Assembly (NCBI GenBank): GCA_015680685.1
Contig: MNCI01016043.1
Coordinates: 69,302 to 133,301 of the forward strand
Length of the DNA: 64,000 nucleotides
DNA from: Gnetum montanum
Taxonomy: Eukaryota; Streptophyta; Gnetopsida; Gnetales; Gnetaceae
Reading direction: 5' to 3'
Each line of letters begins with the position of its first letter. Position 1 is the stretch's first letter. The notes beneath the pieces were generated by a model. It saw only the letters and a program-made list of their open reading frames with translations. It was not told the DNA's origin and did not search any database. Position numbers and translations under genes: made by a program. This document shows, in pieces, positions 10,587-23,652 of the stretch.

Positions 10587-11788
10587 ACATAAAATGAAGC
10601 TCATATGGATTACCCATTCATTAGTTTTATGTTATGAGAACTAGACATATGACATTCATAAGTAACATGAGTAGACACTATTAGCTAAATAATTCTTCCA
10701 CAATGCTTATCCACTATCACAACCTAAGTGTAATCAAAGTTAACATGGATCAAGCAAGGTCACCAACCTTATCCTCAACAATGCCTACCCATTAGCACTT
10801 AGATTTGGCTACTTCAGATACAATGATAAGTGACATGGGTTAAGTTTTAGAGGCCAATCTAGATCCCCCATAATGCTTATACATTGATGCAATTCAATGC
10901 ATCATCAAGAGGTCAAATATGAGACATTGAAGATTAAATATGCTTGCAAGATCATGAGAACCATATAAAATAGATAAGACACTAGCAAGGACAAGAATTG
11001 ACATCTCAAGCACAAGAATCAGTGTAGAATAAGTGAAATCCAAAGATTAAAATGAAATTAAAATTAATAAAATACAAGGATAACCAAATATTACTCAATT
11101 CAAAGAAATCATCCAAAGATACAAAGCTTGCACTACCTACTCTACCTCAATAACTTGAACCGCAACTAGAAAGTCTACTATACATGAAGTTGAATGCTAA
11201 GGAATCCAATCATCACCAAAGAGAAAGTAATAACTAATTAGTAAGAGCAATGGATGCTAGAGAGTGAGATGGAAAATCACAATTAAATCAGGATGCACTA
11301 TGAAGTAAGTTTAAAGAAGTGGTTTTTTTAAATATTGGCTTTGAGAGGGGTGGTTGATGGAATGCTAACTTTGAAGGGCATGGTTTTTGAAATGTTAACT
11401 TTGAGGTGGGGGGTTGTCAAAAAATTAAGATATAACACCCATGTGATCCCAACTACTTCCAACTACTCCTAACTACTAGCATCACCATGTACCAACATGA
11501 TACACCTATAAATCACATGCAAAGACATTAAAAAGAATATTGAGTGTGCAAAATATAATAAATTTTCAAACACGAATTTTCCAATTTCCAACATCTTCCA
11601 TATTTCATCAACTTGTTCTTTAGCAAGAAATACCAAGAAATTAGTAACATTCAAATCCAAAAGCTGAATAAAAAAATATTATTTAAAGATGCAAGTTGCT
11701 GCCCAAAATGAAAATTCAAAAGAGGAATATTAAGAAAGATCATAAAAATATAAGGCAAGCTAACCATAAGATAATTAAAATATTCACA
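10587..11788. other. Intergenic AT-rich sequence, no gene seen
   Basis: No coding domain recognised on either strand. A weak three-fold repeat of AATGCYTAYCCATTA-like text occurs at 10700-10890. Another, around GGTGGTT and AACTTTGA, occurs at 11325-11425 with ~33-bp spacing. Confidence 0.6.
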
Positions 11789-12358
11789 TGTCACATCCAT
11801 GTTCCTGAATGGTGCCACTACATAACAAAGATGGTGTTTCTTCATAACTAATGATGTGATTATTGTAATAAGACCAAAAAGGAAAATTTTTAATTAAGAC
11901 CCAAAAGAATGCATTGTAATAATGGGCATGTCTCTCAAGGTGACCTTTGGGGATTAAACCTAAGGTATTTATATGTAGGCATTAATGGTCATATCAGCAT
12001 GGAGTTTTAGAGTTAGTAAAGGTAAGTAATAGGTGTTGAGTGAAGTGGAATTGAAAGAGGACTAGCCATCTATTTTGGCTAGTTACGGGCCTAACAATGG
12101 TAACATTGTTAGATAGCCTCGAAGGCATAAATGCTAAAGGAAGATAACCCCAAGGAACTCTCAAAGCATGACCCAAATACATTATTCCATATCAATAAAG
12201 CATTTATTTCTTTTTCCTTCTACACTTTTCATGTTATTTTATTTACGCATAATGTGGAATGTTGCACATATTTGAAATTTGTCACATTATCTTCTACATG
12301 CATATTTTCAAATGTAATATATATTTTTTTCCATGACATCTAGGAATGGAATGTCATA
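11789..12358 (+). repeat. B1 5' LTR
   Basis: 570 bp from TGTCACATCC to AATGTCATA; the inverted ends match GGATGTCACA in the B2 3' LTR. Collinear with LTRs at about 37017 and 52968 (shared blocks CTACATAACAAAGATGGT, TATCAGCATGGAGTT, CATGACATCTAGGAATG). Confidence 0.85.
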
Positions 12359-12360
12359 TT

Positions 12361-12378
12361 TGGTATCAAAGAAAACCA
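12361..12378 (+). promoter_or_regulatory. B1 primer binding site
   Basis: TGGTATCAAAGAAAACCA two bases after the LTR, like the common plant initiator-tRNA-Met site TGGTATCAGAGC. It differs from the family A type site. Confidence 0.7.
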
Positions 12379-12463
12379 TGAGGCAAGCACAAAGTAGAAT
12401 CAAGAATGAACTATAGTCCAATGATGAACCATGAAGGCATGACATAGGAAAAGCCATGGACCA

Positions 12464-13571
12464 TGACAAGCTAAGAAAAATTTAGTGCTAGATATCTTTA
12501 ATCTCTATCTTTATTTCTTTCATTGTAGAAATTATCATCTCATTTGTGACTAACCCATGAATCGTATCCCATAGAGGAATGGTTTAAAGTCAAAAGATCA
12601 TCAAGATATAAAATCAACGATTAGATCTAGATTCACTTGAGAACACCACACTTACGACTGTCACCCATAAGTAAAATCAACAATATTTACCTTAACTTCT
12701 AACATTAAGTTCAAAGATGAATATAATCAATTAAACCAAATTGAATTTAAATAAATTTATGAGAAATAATGATATTACAAAGGAGTTGTCACCTAATTTA
12801 CGATCCTACTTTGTTGTCTCAATAGTGCAATAACTTCATAATCTTAAAACATTGTTGGTTGTTAATTGCCATAAAGAATCAACACTCTTCCTTCACAATT
12901 TTGTGCACCAAAAAAATTCTAATCTGGCATGGTTCTCTCAATGGTATCTTCTCTCTGTTTCTTCCTATCTCTTTTTCTATTATCCCCCCTCTATTGAATC
13001 TAGGTAGGGAATTCATAAGGACTAGTCTAGCACATGAGGAGTCACCACTCATGCATAATGGCCATGGTAACTACTACCAACATGTAACATCCACTCTAAT
13101 GTTCACTGCCACCATCCACATAGGTAACATTCACTATAACATCCACATCCACCATCCTCATAGGTAATGTTCACTATAACATCCACCGCTACCATCCATG
13201 CAAGTAACGTTCACTATAATGTTCACCATAGAAAAATAGCAATCTCCATCAAGGTAACATGCAAGAAATAGCTACAGTTGCATAGTTAAAGAATGTGATT
13301 GATGAAGCAGCACACCCACATTGTAGTGCCAACATCCAAGTTGTAGTACCATTACTGTCATAAATCCTTAACATGCATTCTTGTTACTGCTACAAAAGCA
13401 AAACTAGAAACCAAAAAACATAACACTAGTATAGATCAAGGAATTGAATTCTTCAACTACCATCTCATGGCTGCTCAACAATAAAACCTATGCCTCTGGT
13501 TTGAGTCTTTAGTACATAAAAACTAATAAACTAATAATGAACTAATACTCATCACTATAATAAAATAAAAT
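12464..13571 (-). repeat. C1 3' LTR (upper end in gap)
   Basis: Collinear with 18445-19560. Holds a 40-bp minisatellite (units at 13084, 13124, 13164, 13204; core GTAACRTTCACTATAAC). It runs into the N gap, so its junction with the 3' UTR is unseen. Confidence 0.88.
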
Positions 13572-13778
13572 NNNNNNNNNNNNNNNNNNNNNNNNNNNNN
13601 NNNNNNNNNNNNNNNNNNNNNNNNNNNNNNNNNNNNNNNNNNNNNNNNNNNNNNNNNNNNNNNNNNNNNNNNNNNNNNNNNNNNNNNNNNNNNNNNNNNN
13701 NNNNNNNNNNNNNNNNNNNNNNNNNNNNNNNNNNNNNNNNNNNNNNNNNNNNNNNNNNNNNNNNNNNNNNNNNNNNNN
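13572..13778. other. Assembly gap (N run)
   Basis: 207 unresolved bases. Should contain the rest of the C1 3' LTR and its polypurine tract. Confidence 0.99.
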
Positions 13779-15034
13779 CTTTGTTAGGTGTTAGAATGTC
13801 TTATAAACTCAAGGTTTAAACCTTTCCTATGATTCAAGGAATCGAGATGCATTAGTTACATATTCCCTAACTTGATCTTAGCTCAACTTCCAAGTTGGTT
13901 ATACCCTACTATCATATCCTTTTATTAATTGGTTATACCCTCCCCCTAATTAAGCTAAGGTATGTAACATACCTAGGTTAATTAGCAAATATAAATTATT
14001 AAAAAGGGATATGATCAAAGCATATACAAAAAGAAAAAGTTTCCCTAGGTTTTATATATTCAGAATAAGAGGATACCAAAGGCAATGGGTGAATGAGTAT
14101 TAGTATCCAACATTGGCTACCATAGTAGGGATCTTAACCACTGATGCCTATGAAAGATATGATAGGAAACATAAGAAAATCCATGCAGAAAAGTACATAG
14201 TTAGAGAGATGACCATGTAAGAAAAAATAGAAAAATAACACAACAAAATTGAAAAAGAGGAATAGAAAATAGTAAAAATTAGATAAAAACAAAAGCAAAA
14301 AAAAATCTAAGAAGTATAAAGGAGAAAAATTAAAATAACTAAATAATAAAGTAAGAGGAATGATTAAAAGTGATAGTGCTTGTTAAGATACCAACTATGA
14401 AGGAGTCACTCCTTCGTTGCCAATGTTATACCCTAGTTCTAAGGTAGTGGCACCTTGATTTGATTGGTAATTGTTGCCTATCCCTTAAACACTCTACTTA
14501 TAGATTGGAGGTTCTTGTGGGATCATTTTTTTCTTTTTTCGTTTTTATTTTTATTTTTCTCTTTTTTTCTCTTTTCTTGCAAGAAATTCAATATTTGACT
14601 AGCTTCAATCATGAGGTTCTTGTGGGAGCCAATTTCATTTTGTAAGGGTTTCTCACATGGATTGATATCTATAGATGCCTTTTGCTACTAAAGAAACTAG
14701 GTCTAATATAACACACCATTTCCACCTTAATAACTTATCCAATTAGGTATTTAATAAAAACCAAACACTAATAAGAAATTCCCTAAACTAAGCTATTTAG
14801 CCACCTTGATTTATGAAACTTGTATTGTAAGACACTTATTAATCTAAGGTTAACCATTAGTTATATTTTAGGTTTAAACCTACTTATCTCAAGGTAGGAG
14901 GACTTTCCCTTCTTCCTTGCATTCCAAAGATGATGCTATTGAATTCTTTATAGTTCCAACTAATAACAGAATTTCTTATTACCCTCTACATATTTCAAGG
15001 TAAAAGTTGTAGATTTTAAATACCACTTTATAGT
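13779..15034 (-). other. C1 3' UTR
   Basis: No coding domain. A long purine tract on the minus strand (about 14526-14580) and two TTGGTTATACCCT copies (~13895, ~13926). Plus-strand ORF 14460-14645 is T-rich and not supported. Confidence 0.65.
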
Positions 15035-15920
15035 TTATTCTATGATATAAGAGTCTTTTTGAAGGTTATTTTTAAGAGCTAAGACTTCTAATGGATTGTT
15101 GTTATGTAATTCATCAATTATGGGATACGTTAGGTCACCTAGCTCTACAAGTTTATCTTCTCTAGGTTCCTCAATGTGATGTTGATGATATAACTTAAGT
15201 CTTTGTCCATTAACGAAGATGGTAGTTGAGGAATCATCAATAGGTGATATGAGAATGCTTTCATTATCATGGGGTTGGATAACTAAATAAGGGCCTTCCC
15301 ACCTAGTTTTTAACTTCTCTAGAAATTTATGTAATCTCATATTATAAAGAAGAACTTTATCACCTTCAGAAAAGTGTATTTTAAAGATATTCATATCATG
15401 TAATGTCTTCATTTTTTTCTTTACAATTTTTTTTTTATGAAGAGCATGTAGCGACATTTCATCAAGTTTATGAAGTTGGTTGATTTGAGTTGTCTAGTTC
15501 ATATCTTCATCAAAGTTGAGTTGTTGGGCTAACTGTAAAGATTGATATTTAAGTTCAACAAGTAATAGACATAACTTAACAAAAACCAATTGATAAGGTG
15601 AATATACTAAACTTGGTTTCTAGGTAATCTAATAAGCCCAAACTGTATCTTACAATTTTTTAGACCAATCCTTTCCTTTAGTACATACAACTTTTGTTAA
15701 TATATTTAAGATAATTCTACTAGAATTCTCTACTTGGCCATTTGTTTGAGGATGATAGGCAATATCTATTTGCTATTTGATGCCATAAGACTTAATTAAT
15801 TTTTCCATGATTTTATTGACAAAATGAGTTCCTTAATCACTAATGATCATGCATGGAGTTTCAAAATATGTTAAAATATTTTCTCTAAGGAAATCTACAA
15901 CAACCTTAACATCATTATCA
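15035..15920 (-). pseudogene. C1 integrase, C-terminal two thirds
   Basis: Begins inside the core: VVVDFLRENIL, MIISD(stop)GTHFVNKIMEKL, AYHPQTNGQVENS. This keeps the second Asp and the Glu of the D,D-35-E site; the first Asp and zinc finger are gone. The C-terminal part (15035-15457) is open for 140 codons with GDKVLLYN and TRWEGPYLV. It abuts protease at about 15915 in a different frame (offset two bases), so this deletion is not in frame. Several stops. Confidence 0.88.
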
Positions 15921-16399
15921 ATTGCTCTACTATTCCTATGGGTTTTACATTTGAACCATTAGCCAATAATATTATCATGTTTACTCCTTTGATATCGTGC
16001 ATATCAACTGACCTAGCCATTTCAAGAGGCATGATATTAATGCTGGCTCTTAAATCCAATACAGAATTTTTAATTAGTTGCCCATTTATTTTGATTGGGA
16101 TGGTAGTGACTTCAGAATCTTGGTATTTTGGAATCTCATGATTTTGGATAAGTTGAGAAAGCTTGTCAAGCAAATAAACCTATTTAGGAAATTTTTTCCT
16201 TTCTTCTCCTAGTGCATAATTCCCTTAAGTATTTGGTGTAAAGAGGTGTGTCTTTTACTACTTGTTCTAAAGGGATATGAAAATACAATTCATTAAACAG
16301 TTTTTCAAGATGGGCTTTAGTTGTAAAATCCTCTTGTAATTGTTTAAGGAAAGGAGGTAAAACTAGTTTCCTAGAGAGTAATGGTTGTTCTTTTTCCAT
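15916..16399 (-). pseudogene. C1 aspartic protease and upstream spacer
   Basis: The spacer (16184-16399) has FNELYFHIPLEQVVKDTPLYTKYL, the Athila-type block IPFxEAxxQMPxYxKF that precedes protease. Protease (15916-16173) has VTTIPIKINGQLIKNSVLDLRASINIMPLEMA; the D-L-G-A-S active site reads D-L-R-A-S. It ends at SNVKPIGIVEQL, where the domain is cut by the deletion. Without the C-terminal half and with Gly lost it would be inactive. Confidence 0.85.
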
Positions 16400-18301
16400 A
16401 GTTGGCTGATCTTCCTCATTTACTATTTATGGATGAATTTCTTCTTGTGTCCCTACCTCTTGAAATCTCACCTTCTTTTGGGGTTTAGGTTCAATTTTTT
16501 TTCCACTTCTTGTAGTGATACAATGTAATTGCTCTTTACCCTTTCTTTGAAATGTAGGATTTGGTTTAGGTTGAGATGGTAATTCATTTTTCATTAAGTC
16601 ATGAAATTTCTTTTCTCACTATTGAATTTTCTACTTTCTTCTATGAAGGAAGTAAGGATTTGGGTGAGTTTATTTAAGTGTTCATTATTTGGATTCTTAA
16701 ATGACCTAAAGTTATTTTGAGGATATTATTGATGATATTGTTGCTGGTAAAATGGTCATTGAGGAAAGTTCATTGTTAGTTGGCTCTTAAATTGTTGAAA
16801 ATCCTTTACTAACTCTTGCATTTCCTCTTGACAATAGAACAAGGTTGGATAAGTTGTTTTGTAATGTTGGGAACTACTACAAATGTTGCACATGTCTCCT
16901 TGAATTCCATGAGCTTGTTTTTTAATTAATCATGTCAACTCATCCACTTTTTTATTTAATTGTTCTATTTGTTGAGTCATGCCTTGCATAATATTGGGTT
17001 TTGATGAACATTTACTTTGATCTACTGATGAATATATGATTCTCCAACCATCTTCTGGGGTTACATTTAAAATATTTCCTCCACATGAAAAGTCAACATT
17101 TTACCTATAATAAGGTAATAAGCATTCTACCAAGATTTGAATTAATTGATGGGTTGGGAATCCATGGTTTGGATTTTTTAAGCATAATCCTTTAAATCTA
17201 TCAAAGGTACTCTCATAGTCTTCATCCTCATGTTACATAAAACTCATTAATTACTTCATTTGAAAGAAATGTTTGTAGAAAAGCATTCTTAAATTCATCC
17301 CATGAACTAATTTGTGTTCTAAGGGTTTGTAGCCAAAATTTAGCTTTGTCCTTTAAGGTTGATTTAAAGGAAATCATCTTAGTTCTATCCCCACTTTGAG
17401 GTTCTAACATGGCTAATGTTGTTTCAAATTCTCTTACATGGATAATTGGATCCTCATCCCTTGTTCCTTTAAAGATAGGTAATAAATGAATATTTTTAAC
17501 TGCTACATCTCTTCCATGTGGAAAAACTAATGGTCCCTGAGATATAATAGATGTTCTTTCATTCAATAATTCCCCAATGGTTTCTCTTAGGTAGGGCTAA
17601 CCAATTGGAACATTGAAACTCAAACTATCAAAGGAGAAAGGAATTGAACCTTAAGAAAATGGGGGAGATGTATGATGTGAAGATGATCCCATCGTGTAAG
17701 TAGAGGTTACTATTGGGGTTACTATAGGATTTGGTATAGAAATAGAGACTGGTGATGGATTTTGTAAATTCAAAGTACTCACTGGTTGGGTAATACCTTC
17801 AATTGTGGTCACCTAAGTTGATATTGGGGTAGTACTTAGATTTTGAGATCCTACCCCCATAGTTGAACTCATGCTTGTAGTTGGAATATCAAATAGAGGA
17901 TTAAAAAATATGGAAAAACTATGTTGTGTTTTTTCTTTCAAATTTTTTGTTGTCAAATGGGAAGAAAAATTAGATCTTGATTGTATTAGTTCCTCTTGAT
18001 CTTGTTTTTGAGTGACTTTTGTATGTTTATAAAGATTAAGAGTGCTCTTAGAAGGTTAAATTCATGTTAGTTTCTTTGGTTGCTTTGTTGGATTTATTTA
18101 ACAAGAACATTCTTTGTTGGCACATTCATGGGCAACCATTCCTAAGAATTTACAAACTAATTTAATAACTCCTACTATCATAGCTTTAATTGCAACTTTT
18201 TTAATAGTTTCAACTAGTTGTATGAGAAGAGGAGCTGATTCTTGGGATTTTTCCTTATTTTTGGATTTCTTAATGTAAGAAAAATAAGTAAAAGAAACCA
18301 T
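16400..18301 (-). pseudogene. C1 gag
   Basis: Reads from MVSFTYFSYIKK (18301), with stops. The capsid segment (17228-17566) is open for 112 codons. It shows LLPIFKGTRDEDPIIHVREFETT, SLKDKAKFWLQTL and SWDEFKNAFLQTF, the classic Athila Gag signature. Further on, a zinc knuckle CNICSSSQHYKTTY (~16890) has lost its last Cys (Tyr). Many later stops are TAG/TAA/TGA, which suggests deamination. Confidence 0.85.
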
Positions 18302-18421
18302 TTCTCAAATTACTTAAATAAAAGAAACATAAAATAAAATTAAAAAAAATGTAACTAGAATATAAAATTACAAAATAAAATTAAAACATATAGAACTCTT
18401 GATGATGATCAACTCTACTGG

Positions 18422-18442
18422 CCTCCTCGGTAATGATGCCAA
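18422..18442 (-). promoter_or_regulatory. C1 primer binding site
   Basis: The minus strand reads TTGGCATCATTACCGAGGAG two bases inside the LTR, in the same class as the family A sites. Confidence 0.7.
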
Positions 18443-18444
18443 GT

Positions 18445-19634
18445 TGATGAGCCAAGTAAAATTTAGTGCTAGATACCTTTAATATTTATATTCATTTCTT
18501 TCATTGTAGAAATTTTCATCTTGTCTATGACTAACCTACAAGTCATATCCCATGGAGGAACAATTTAAAGTCAAAAGATCATCAAACCGTAAAACCAACG
18601 ATTAGATCTAGATTCAATTGAGAACACCACACTTACGGTTGTCATCCATAAGTAAAATCAATAATATTAACCTTAAATTCTAACATTAATTTCAAAGATA
18701 AATACAATCAATTAAACTTAATTTAATTTAAATAAATTTATGAAAAATAAGAAAGATCATGAAGGAAACATCACCTAGTTTGTGACCCTACTCTATTCTC
18801 TCTGTAGTGCAACAACTTCATAATCTTAAAACATTTTTGGCTGCTAATTGCCAAAAAGCATCAATACTCTTCCTTCACAATTTTGTGCATAAAAAAAATT
18901 CTAATTTGGCATGGTTATCTCAACAGTATCCTCTCTCTATTTCTTCCTATTCCTTTTTCTATTCTCCCCCTCTATTACATCTAGCCAGGGAATTTATAAG
19001 GACCGGTTTGACACATGAGGAGCCACCACCCATGTGTAATGGCCATGGAAATTACTAACCACATGTAATGTCCACTTTAATGTCCACTACCACCATTTGC
19101 ACAAGTAACGTTCACTATAACATTCATCACCATCATCCACGTAGGTAATGTTCACTATAAAATCCACTACCACCATCTGCATAGGTAACATTCACTATAA
19201 TGTTCACCATAGAAAAACAAGAATCTCCATCAAGGTAGCATGCAAGCAATAGCTACAGTTACATGGTCAAAGAATGTGTTTGATGGAGAAACACACCTAC
19301 ATTGCAGAGCGAATGTCTAAGTTGCAGCTCCATTACTTCCATAAATCCTCAATGTGCATTTCTATTACTACTACAAAAAAAATAGCATAAACCAAAAAAC
19401 ATAACACTAGTATAGATCAAGGAATTGGATTCTTCAACTACCACCACATGGCTACCCAACAACAAAACCTACTCCTTTGGTTTGAGTCTTTAGTACATAA
19501 AAACTAATAAAATAATAATAATTTAATAATAATAAAGTAAAATAAAATAAATTAAAATAACTAAAATAAACACTAATTAAATAATTAACAATATGTAATT
19601 AATATTTTAAAACTATCAATTTTAGGGTGTATTA
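18445..19634 (-). repeat. C1 5' LTR
   Basis: 1190 bp. Four 40-bp units at 19065, 19105, 19145 and 19185 lie just upstream (minus sense) of a TATAAATT box at 18991-18998. The outer TG has become TA. Matches the 3' LTR, with scattered mostly transition changes. Confidence 0.9.
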
Positions 19635-20330
19635 GAGCACCACCAAATGTGCCTCACATACAAAAAAATCCACATAAACCAAAAGATACTCTTCTAGTAA
19701 TTTTCAAGAATAATAATTTAGGACCACACATTTATAGAAGAACCAAAATTATTCATCATGATCAAGATAGATCCCACCAAACAACAAGCGACTTTCATGG
19801 ATATCAGCAACCAAGAGATCCGAGTATGCCTCAACAATGTACATCAATTAGAAGAGACATTAGGAAGGCAAGGATACATTGGTCCAACTAAGTCTTACCC
19901 ATATTATAATATTATTATTATGTTAATTAATTAAGATCATTGTTAAGTTCCTCCCAAAAGATTAGTAATCATGACTTGAGTTAATCCTATCTTGTATTGA
20001 ACTTAGTGTTCTAAGCACCTAACCCCTACAACTTGATATTACTAATCTTATCTAAGACTTATGTATTAACAAGTTTAAGGTATTTAACCTAGCCATAAAA
20101 TTTTTTTATCCTAACTAACTAATAAGGGCTATTACTATGAGATCCATAAGGAAACCAAAACTGAATGAGTGACGTTTTGATATCTTCCATTGCTAATCCT
20201 CTCCATAGTACCTCACTAGGGTATAATAATAATATGAGACCTACAACATACTTTGAAATTATAAGGTATATGTATTATATTTTTGTTCAAAGATTAGTAT
20301 AGCTTTTATATTTAAAACCAAGTCATCTAG
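19635..20330 (+). other. B1 interior, middle piece
   Basis: Collinear with B2 at about 37660-38130 (for example AAGGCAAGGATACATTGGTCCA against AAGACAAGGATACATTGGTCCA). Ends in TCTAG, the A3 target site. An 80-codon ORF at 19649-19891 has no recognised domain. Confidence 0.75.
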
Positions 20331-21111
20331 TGATGACCCACAATATCGTGTACACGATATCATGTTCCATCTTATTATCTATAAATAAGAGGTGGCTTCC
20401 CTTATTTTAGGCACTTAGACTTAGAACCTTAGCCAAACTATAGTAGTTTTACCATTCTAGAGTTAGAAAAATTTCCATGTGCCCGCAGTAAGAGTATTAA
20501 AGTGAACAGATCTTTATTTGAGCAAATTGTACCTAAGCACACATTTGTGTACGACAATAAAGACAAACTTTATAATAAACTTTGCAGCATAAGGACTAAC
20601 CGAATAGTAATCAATAATTATTGAATGTTTAAATGCTTTATTAGTTAATTAATCTCTCTCTCAACCCTTGACTCTCCTAGTTAAGTATACTCAATACGAC
20701 TGCTTCGAGCATGTGTGTAGCACTTGGTAACCCAGTAATGATTAACATTTGGTAGTCCGAGCAGCGTTGCACTAGTTCAAGATGTGTGCAGCAAGTGGGA
20801 ATGGATACTAGTATTAGAAACAATTAGAACTTAGTTAGTTAATAGTTAATATAAGTTAGCCACTTAGTTCTCTTCACCTTTCCCTATTAGTGTAAAGACA
20901 TTAGAAAGATAAAAGCTATAAAAATCACATACCTCAAGCTTACTTAACCATACAACCATGACAATACAAGTAAGTTTGGGAAGACAATGATTGATTAACC
21001 TTAAGTGTTCCATTAAGGCACGTAAGAACTTAGTCCTTAGAGTTCAATTGGATCATGCGTGAAACACTCGTATTTGTATGATTGAGTGTAGGGGTACCTC
21101 GCCACTCATCA
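20331..21111 (+). repeat. A3 5' LTR
   Basis: TGATGACCC...CACTCATCA. TATA TCTATAAATAAGA at 20378-20390, only ~50 bp in, as part of the U3 palindrome array is missing relative to A2. Confidence 0.93.
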
Positions 21112-21112
21112 T

Positions 21113-21130
21113 TGGCATCATTGCTAGGGA
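21113..21130 (+). promoter_or_regulatory. A3 primer binding site
   Basis: TGGCATCATTGCTAGGGA, one base after the LTR; the same type as A1 and D1. Confidence 0.75.
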
Positions 21131-21255
21131 CTTAGTTTTTGGTGCTCTACGTAGAACATAGGAAATCATTCATATCACTGGGACACTAGAATGAACCCTT
21201 AGGGTTATCAAGAAAAGATAAGATAATGGTAAATTGCACACTAAATAAAACAAAG

Positions 21256-23640
21256 ATGTCTTCTTCTTCACATAAGAGCACTTCACCACCTAGGACTAAT
21301 ACAAGAGATAGTCGGCGGCAAAACACAGGTAACCAAGATCTGCTAATTCCTCAACAATTTTGGGTGCTATATACTCATCATGATGAGTATGTACCCAACT
21401 TTATCTTTATTCTTCATCAATATGAACAACTGCATTGGAGAGACTTGGAAGGTAACATTATGTTAACTCAACATTGATCAGTCCCCAACATGGTCCTTCG
21501 TGCTCTCTCATGAATAGGGATGTCATTTTTGTACGCAAAATATGTTGCATGTGATCATGACACAAGGTACTACCATCCCACAGAAGCACAACATTAAAGG
21601 TACTTGCAACAAGAGGGATATCATACATCCTCAAAGGGTAAATGGCCCCATAAGGATCCACATGTCTTGAGCGAAATTGAGGGTGATGAACCTACTTCAG
21701 TAGGATCCCCACTAAATGATGTTCCCCCTCCTAACAATGGTTAGGAGGTGGTGTATCAAAACCTCCACTTCACACTTCACAACCTTGGTTTTGATCCACA
21801 TGAACATGAAGTGTTGAACGAGGGAACAAAAACACATGATAAGGATGGACGTTCTGATCGTGATCACGATCGTGGCCGAGACCATAAAAGAGAAGGTAGA
21901 AAACACCATCATGGCAATGGTTCTCCTTCTTCTTCACCTTCATCATCACATTCACCCTCTCCTTCAGTATCCAGCCGCAATCATAAGGAACCCAACCATA
22001 AGGATAAAGGTAAACAGAGTGAAAAATATCGATGAGAGAGTCGAGAGCGAGGATGTGGACATTCTGAGGAATCAAGGCATGGAAGAAGGGAGAGTAGGGA
22101 ACTGTGTAGACACCATATATGCTATGAATGAGGTGACCATGAAGAACCCCTACTCATAACTAGAAGCATGTTAGAAGTAATGGAGGCCATAAGAGTTCCC
22201 ACAAGGCACCAAAAAGATAGTAGGATTAAGAGGCTAGACATGAATAACATCCCACAATTTGAGGGGGGATATAACGCTGATCCTCAAAATCACCTACAAG
22301 AATTCCATGATGCATGTGCCTTGCAAAACATAGAAAAAAATGCAAAAAAACTAAATTTATTCCCAAGGACACTAGTAAAAGAAGCAGAAAGCTGGTGCCA
22401 GTTCTTAGAACCGGAATCCATTCGAAGGTGGAATACCATGCTAGAACTTTTTAATGATAAATACCAAAAAGAATCCTGAATGTCTAACCTGTGAAAGAAA
22501 ATCCAAGGATGGAAGCAAGGAAATCATGAACCCTTGGATGTTGCCATGGGCTGTTATTATGCACTATTACATCGTTGCCTAGGCCATGGTTATTCACAGT
22601 GGGATCAACTACACTATCTCATAGATGAACTTAGGCATGAAACAAGGAGAACCCTTAGAACATATGCCCAACGGAGATTATCAAAGCTTAGGTCTCATCA
22701 GGTTCATACATTGCTAGAGCAAGTAGACAAGGAAGAAGGGGAACTACATAAGAGAGAAAGTGTGGAAGAGTACAATCGAGATCCTTCCCTTCGAAAAAGG
22801 GGAGTGAGATTCTATGAGGAGAAGGAAGAGTCACCACTCAAAGAGATGGTTAATAGGAAAACCTTTCCACTCCAAAAATTAAGAATCGAAGTATCAGCAA
22901 AGGTAGACAAAATGTAGGACTCCATGGATAGTAGGTTTGAAACTGTTCTTAAAATTGTAGAGGAGTCTAGGGAGCAAGGTAGTGACTATGACAAAAAGAA
23001 GAAGAGATAAGTGGACAATGCACATAACAAATATAAGGGGAAAATGGCCATCACCAAAGAGGTTGTGGATTCTGATACGAATAATGATGGTGGATGTGAG
23101 ATATGCCAATACAACCATCCTAAGGGATTTTGCATAGTAATCTCACATCTACAAGAGTCTGGGGTGTATACACTCAACCCATGACTTAACAAATGGCAAG
23201 CACCTTGATAGTTACCTTATCCCCAAGGTAACCCAAGGCAGTTTCACCAACCTTTAACATATTATCCAAGTGGAACTCCACAATAACCTATTGAGAAACA
23301 CCAACAGTGGCAATACCCAGAGTCATGGGGGATGTCACCACCAAGGCAACAATATCCCTACCGGCAACCGGATCCATATGGCTACTACGTGCAGCAACCA
23401 ATCTCTCCACGTAACTCTGTTGATCACGTGACATCACAATGTCACTACCAAGCTTGGGAGTATTATATGATTCCTTCTCCTAGGGGAGATAACCCATAGA
23501 CATACCATCCTCCAAATCCATCTGCAACTCTCACACTGATAGCTCCATTAGCACCGGCTCCAACAATGCAAGGGTAGCTCCCCACTCAACCACAGCAACA
23601 TAATGCCACGAGGGCTATAAATCTTCAACTTGCTACTGGT
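21256..23640 (+). pseudogene. A3 gag
   Basis: Start chosen at 21256 (MSSSSHKSTSPP), matching the A1 Gag start; an upstream in-frame ATG at 21226 has no A1 counterpart. Regions: N-terminal block with WRDLEGNIML; Arg/Asp/His/Ser-rich segment (21830-22000; DRDHDRGRDHKREGRKHHH, then SPSSSPSSSHSPSPS); capsid core 22168-22479 (LDMNNIPQFEGGYNADPQNH, LNLFPRTLVKEAESW) and 22534-22917 (GYSQWDQLHYLIDEL, LLEQVDKEEGEL); zinc knuckle CEICQYNHPKGFC near 23100; Pro/Gln/Tyr-rich tail. The whole stays in one frame, broken only by stops. Confidence 0.9.
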
Positions 23641-23652
23641 TCTAACAATCAT

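Larger units (their letters stand above)
12464..19634 (-). mobile_element. C1: RT-less Athila-type gypsy element
   Basis: Minus strand: 5' LTR, primer site, gag, protease, then integrase from the middle of its core, 3' UTR, 3' LTR (partly in a gap). RT, RNase H and the first part of integrase are missing. Target duplication GACCA (12459-12463) / GAGCA (19635-19639), one mismatch. Removing C1 restores a join that matches B2 at about 37647-37667, an independent proof of both ends. Confidence 0.92.

Noticed and set aside
14460-14645. Plus-strand ORF with Phe/Leu-rich product in C1
   Set aside because: Product of a T-rich tract in the 3' UTR; no domain.
21770-22159. Overlapping ORFs in other frames and on the minus strand at 21712-22159
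   Set aside because: They mirror the low-complexity segment of A3 gag, whose frame is fixed by similarity to A1 and A4.
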